Origin: an uncultured Collinsella sp.
GTDB lineage: Bacteria; Actinomycetota; Coriobacteriia; Coriobacteriales; Coriobacteriaceae
DNA length: 8,142 bases
NCBI GenBank assembly: GCA_902495155.1
Contig: CABUWD010000092.1
Coordinates: 1 to 8,142, forward strand
Reading direction: 5' to 3'
Under the pieces are notes generated by a model. That model did no database searches, was not told the origin of the DNA, and was given only the letters and a program-made list of their open reading frames with translations. A program made the translations under genes and the position numbers. Each line of letters begins with the position of its first letter. Positions within the stretch are counted from its first letter, which is position 1. Below are positions 5,585 to 8,142 of this stretch, piece after piece.

Positions 5585-6302
5585 GGGGAAGGTCCTCTCC
5601 CTCGGCCATGCGACCGAGCAGAATCGCGGTTACGGGACGCAGGTCCTCGGGCACCGTCACCTTAAGGTTATCGCGCGGGCTCTGGACACAGCGGACGCGC
5701 CCGCCCATGCGCTCGACCAGCGACGAATCATCGGTGCCGATAAAGCCCTCGGCAATGGCTGCAGCGTGGGCGCGCTTCATAGCATCGACGCTAAAGATCT
5801 GCGGCGTCTGCGCAGCCCAGTACAGCTCGCGCGGCGGCGTCTCGACGATGTTGTCGCCATCGACGATCTTGAGCGTGTCGATCGCGGGCTGACCGCACAC
5901 GACACCGTCGAGGGCGCGGTCGCCCACAAGCACGTCGATCGCGTGGTCGATGGCCTCGGTCGTAATGAGCGGACGAGCACCATCGTGAATGGCAACGTAT
6001 TCAAAGCCCGCCGGAACCGCATGCACGCCGGCACGGGTGGAATCCTGGCGGATATCGCCGGCATCGGCAAAGCTGATGGGCGTGTCATAGTCAAACGGGT
6101 CGATGGCCAGGCGGCGCATCTCGGCACGACGCTCGGCAGGGCAAACCACGACGATGTGGCCGACCTTATCGCTCCGATCGAACGCGCGGATGGACCAGCT
6201 CATAAGCGGACGGCCCGCCACGTTAACGAGCTGCTTGCCACCGGGGTTACCAAAGCGCTGGCCGCTGCCACCGGCAACGACCACGGCGCATACGGGCGCC
6301 AT
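5574..6302 (-). CDS. ispD: 2-C-methyl-D-erythritol 4-phosphate cytidylyltransferase
   Basis: A 242-residue nucleotidyltransferase that joins MEP to CTP to form CDP-ME, the third MEP-pathway step. The glycine-rich N-terminal signature AVVVAGGSGQRFG carries Arg16, and GGKQ carries Lys23, equivalent to Arg20 and Lys27 of E. coli IspD. Further family blocks are VAIHDGARPLI (Asp and Arg of the CTP and metal site), AAQTPQIF, GTDDSSLVE and NLKVTVPEDL (Lys of the MEP site). Length is normal. Its ATG overlaps the TAA of disA by one base (TAATG), a classical arrangement for translational reinitiation, and its own end overlaps the ispF start. The alternative, a TarI-type ribitol-phosphate cytidylyltransferase, is less likely next to ispF. 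Confidence 0.95.
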   Translation of the reverse strand: MAPVCAVVVAGGSGQRFGNPGGKQLVNVAGRPLMSWSIRAFDRSDKVGHIVVVCPAERRAEMRRLAIDPFDYDTPISFADAGDIRQDSTRAGVHAVPAGFEYVAIHDGARPLITTEAIDHAIDVLVGDRALDGVVCGQPAIDTLKIVDGDNIVETPPRELYWAAQTPQIFSVDAMKRAHAAAIAEGFIGTDDSSLVERMGGRVRCVQSPRDNLKVTVPEDLRPVTAILLGRMAEGEDLPHVQ

Positions 6303-7369
6303 TATGCGTTCCCCTGTTTGGTGCCCTTCATGCGGTACAGGGAGTCCGCAAGAATGGCAGGGTTGTTAACGCCAAAGTCGCCCAGGCGCTCCGGATCCTC
6401 GCTGATGTCGTCCATGAGCTCCTGCAGTGAGCCGTACTCGTCGACGATCTTCTCGGCCACGCCGTCGCGCACGACGGACACGCGCGAAAGCGTGCGCAGG
6501 CCCAGCGGCGTCATGACGGAGTCCTCGTCCAGGTCGTCATAGCCCAGAACTGCCGCCACGTGCTGCGGGTCGGACAGGTCCTTAGGCGTCATGCGGCTCA
6601 GCTCGGCGCGGATCTTCTCGGCGTTTGCCTCGGAGGAATCGCTTGCGTAGTCGCGGATCATCAGGTCGTATTCGGTATCCATGCTGGAGCCCGCGAGCTG
6701 CTCGAGCTGCATCTGCACGAGCTTGCCCTGGTTACCCAGCTTGACGATGCAATCCTTAAGCTCGGTCTTTGCCTGTTGCATGATCTCGAAACTCGAGAAG
6801 ATGCCGGTGATGTCGGCGAGCGTAACGTAGTCGTCGAGCTCAAGGGCCGTCAGGCGCAACAAGGAGCGGTCGAGCGACTGACGGGTGGTCTGGAGCGTGG
6901 CGACGAGCTGGTTGACCGAGCTCATGATGGTGGTGACGGGCTGGATCTCGTAGCTCTTGCCGTGAACGTACACGTTAACGACGGCGCGACGGGCCGAGAC
7001 CGAGATCACGATGGCATCGGTGAGCACCGACATGCGAGCGGCAGTACGGTGACGCATGCCCGTCTCACTCGTGGCAAGCGAGGGATCGGGATTGAGGTGG
7101 AAGTTGGCGCGCAGGATCTGGGTGAGGTCGCCATCGATAACGATGGCGCCGTCCATCTTGGAAAGCTCGAACAGGCGGTTCGAGGTAAACGAAATGTTGA
7201 GCGGGAAGCCGTCGTTACCGGCAGCAAGCACGTTTTCGGTGTCGCCGACGCAGATAAGGGCACCCAGGTGACCGGCAATGATCATGTCGAGGGCGGTGCG
7301 GATCGGCTGGCCAGGTGCCGTCAGGCGAATGGCCTGTTCCATACGCTTTTGCAGCTCGTTCTTATCCAA
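6302..7369 (-). CDS. disA: DNA integrity scanning diadenylate cyclase DisA
   Basis: A 355-residue protein that makes c-di-AMP from two ATP while scanning DNA. The N-terminal diadenylate cyclase domain has the DGA motif at 73-75 (KMDGAIVID) and the RHR motif with following Thr at 106-109 (GMRHRTAARMS), both essential for synthesis in the family. A helical linker (about 150-270) leads to a C-terminal helix-hairpin-helix DNA-binding region, with SVVRDGVAEKIVDEYGSLQELM typical in type. Length matches DisA of other bacteria. The start is a TTG at 7369: no in-frame ATG lies nearby upstream, GGGAG sits 7 bases ahead, and it places LTAPGQPIR at the same distance from the N-terminus as in B. subtilis DisA. 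No radA adjoins; disA leads the unit and faces away from mntP. Confidence 0.96.
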   Translation of the reverse strand: MDKNELQKRMEQAIRLTAPGQPIRTALDMIIAGHLGALICVGDTENVLAAGNDGFPLNISFTSNRLFELSKMDGAIVIDGDLTQILRANFHLNPDPSLATSETGMRHRTAARMSVLTDAIVISVSARRAVVNVYVHGKSYEIQPVTTIMSSVNQLVATLQTTRQSLDRSLLRLTALELDDYVTLADITGIFSSFEIMQQAKTELKDCIVKLGNQGKLVQMQLEQLAGSSMDTEYDLMIRDYASDSSEANAEKIRAELSRMTPKDLSDPQHVAAVLGYDDLDEDSVMTPLGLRTLSRVSVVRDGVAEKIVDEYGSLQELMDDISEDPERLGDFGVNNPAILADSLYRMKGTKQGNA

Positions 7370-7376
7370 GGCATCG

Positions 7377-7381
7377 CTCCC
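7377..7381 (-). promoter_or_regulatory. Ribosome binding site deciding the TTG start of disA
   Basis: GGGAG on the minus strand is 7 bases upstream of TTG 7369. A nearer ATG at 7374-7372 is out of frame with the disA reading frame, and the next in-frame ATG (codon 10) has no such site, so TTG is preferred. Confidence 0.75.
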
Positions 7382-7505
7382 ATCGTATACGCTCCATAAA
7401 CGTCAATAAGTTTCTCACGGTTTGCCCCTGTGACGCCCGCAAAATCCGATGCTTACAGAATGAGCGAACACAGCTGAGAGCCCCAATCCAAATGAGCTGC
7501 TTATG

Positions 7506-7514
7506 TGGTAGCAT
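7506..7514 (+). promoter_or_regulatory. Possible extended -10 promoter of mntP
   Basis: TGG TAGCAT has the TGN extension plus a three-of-six -10 hexamer. Transcription would begin near 7521, exactly where the first base of the riboswitch P1 stem lies. No good -35 hexamer is visible 17 bases upstream, which the TG extension may compensate for. The placement is more persuasive than the sequence. Confidence 0.4.
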
Positions 7515-7521
7515 CGGGATT

Positions 7522-7635
7522 CGCATAAATGAGGGAGTAGTCGCGTGGCCGGTTTCGCCTCCGGTGGCGCGGCAAGTCAACATACTGGCCGATGCGGCCT
7601 GGCTTGCCTTAATGAACGAGACTCGTGGTTGTGCG
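7522..7635 (+). promoter_or_regulatory. yybP-ykoY manganese riboswitch
   Basis: The aptamer senses Mn2+ in the leader of a manganese exporter gene. P1 pairs CGCATAA (7522-7528) with TTGTGCG (7629-7635) and GAG (7531-7533) with CTC (7622-7624), with a small bulge. The conserved loop GGGAGTAG is at 7533-7540 and its partner AACGAGAC is at 7615-7622, the two elements that form the metal site in this class. Internal arms are GGCAAG/CTTGCC (7571-7576, 7603-7608) enclosing GTCAACATAC and a GGCC/GGCC hairpin (7587-7599). A GC-rich P2-like hairpin lies at about 7543-7570. The class and the mntP gene downstream confirm each other. Confidence 0.93.
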
Positions 7636-7665
7636 CGCAACGCGTACGCCACGGGTCTTTTTGTT
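7619..7665 (+). terminator. Riboswitch-controlled intrinsic terminator
   Basis: AGACTCGTGG (7619-7628) pairs with CCACGGGTCT (7649-7658), 10 bp with one G-U, and TTTTTGTT follows. The left arm reuses the GAGAC loop and the 3' strand of aptamer P1, so the terminator and the Mn2+-bound aptamer exclude each other. This predicts termination at low Mn2+ and read-through at high Mn2+. Confidence 0.9.
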
Positions 7666-7715
7666 ACTCCCCCAAAAGGTACACGCGGGCCCGCCCGCAG
7701 AGAGGGAGCCAGACT

Positions 7716-8142
7716 ATGGGACTCGCAGAGCTCGTATTGCTCGCCATCGGCCTTTCGATGGACGCCTTTGCCGTTTCCATCTGCAAGGGCCTTGGCATGA
7801 AGAAGATCAACCTTAAAGTTGCCGTGGTGCTCGGCCTGTTCTTTGGCGGCTTTCAGGCCGGCATGCCCGTAATCGGATGGGCGCTCGGCAGTCAATTCAT
7901 GGGCATCATCGGACCCATCGACCATTGGATCGCCTTTATCCTATTGGCCTTCATCGGCGGCAAAATGCTGTGGGAGGCTTTTACCGAGAACGAGGATGAA
8001 GGCGACGGCAAGGATGCCGAAAAGATTGAACTGGGCGAGTATCTGATCCTCGCCATCGCCACCTCAATCGACGCCCTGGCCGTGGGCATCTCGTTCGCCG
8101 CGCTTTCGGTCGACATCGTTCCCGCTGTATCGCTTATCGGCG
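7716..8142 (+). CDS. mntP: Manganese efflux pump MntP (3' end beyond window)
   Basis: The first 142 residues of a small membrane exporter that removes excess Mn2+ from the cytoplasm. E. coli MntP has 188 residues, so about three quarters is present. The duplicated family motif is seen twice: IGLSMDAFAVSICKG in helix 1 (Asp16, the same position as in E. coli) and AIATSIDALAVGISF in helix 4 (Asp119). Hydrophobic segments lie at about 3-21, 35-56, 70-88 and 109-131. They are joined by a short acidic loop (ENEDEGDGKDAE, 91-102), as in the family. The ATG has AGGGAG (7703-7708) 7 bases upstream. Expression should follow the Mn2+ riboswitch in its leader. The frame is intact to the window edge. Confidence 0.96.
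   Translation, partial: MGLAELVLLAIGLSMDAFAVSICKGLGMKKINLKVAVVLGLFFGGFQAGMPVIGWALGSQFMGIIGPIDHWIAFILLAFIGGKMLWEAFTENEDEGDGKDAEKIELGEYLILAIATSIDALAVGISFAALSVDIVPAVSLIG

Noticed and set aside
5565..6542. 325-codon plus-strand open frame opposite ispD and the end of disA
   Set aside because: It crosses two clearly coding genes in antisense and matches no family I recognise.
7362..7925. 187-codon minus-strand open frame across the mntP leader
   Set aside because: It covers the riboswitch, the terminator and the antisense of mntP, all better explained on the plus strand.

Overview
The window looks like a high-GC actinobacterial chromosome, most likely a gut member of the Coriobacteriia such as Collinsella or a relative. 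This rests on the compact block disA-ispD-ispF-cysS-rlmB-NYN nuclease (an order also typical of Actinobacteria, with no mrnC between cysS and rlmB), on GC-rich codons, and on strong Shine-Dalgarno sites. The genus is an inference; no 16S or other marker is present.

Left part (1-470): an unassigned edge, then a minus-strand tRNA-Thr(UGU) with its own intrinsic terminator and two promoter-like elements upstream, then a very regular inverted repeat (arms 391-420 and 438-467) that surrounds the promoter region of the next gene. Position 470-1810 (+) is a single-gene HipA-like kinase whose first ~47 residues are an excisionase/MerR-type helix-turn-helix. The two dyads just upstream are a natural candidate for its own operators. 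This gene converges on the housekeeping block with only 27 bases between stops.

Central block (1838-7369, all minus strand, read right to left): disA (c-di-AMP synthase, TTG start), ispD and ispF (two steps of the MEP isoprenoid pathway), cysS (cysteinyl-tRNA synthetase), then, after a ~100-base near-perfect stem-loop and an intrinsic terminator, rlmB (23S rRNA 2'-O-methyltransferase) and a Rae1/YacP-like NYN ribonuclease. disA/ispD overlap by 1 base, ispD/ispF by 11, and ispF/cysS and rlmB/nuclease are 3 bases apart, so two translationally coupled groups are separated by the structured 3455-3619 gap.

Right part (7370-8142): a divergent intergenic region leading on the plus strand to a yybP-ykoY manganese riboswitch (7522-7635), whose closing P1 stem shares bases with an intrinsic terminator (7619-7665), followed by mntP, a manganese exporter cut off by the window end. 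This is a textbook ON-switch layout: Mn2+ stabilises the aptamer, the terminator cannot form, and the exporter is made.

The features least explained by known families are the HTH-HipA fusion with its paired dyads, and the long stem-loop behind cysS, whose imperfect pairs become G-U wobbles only in plus-strand RNA.
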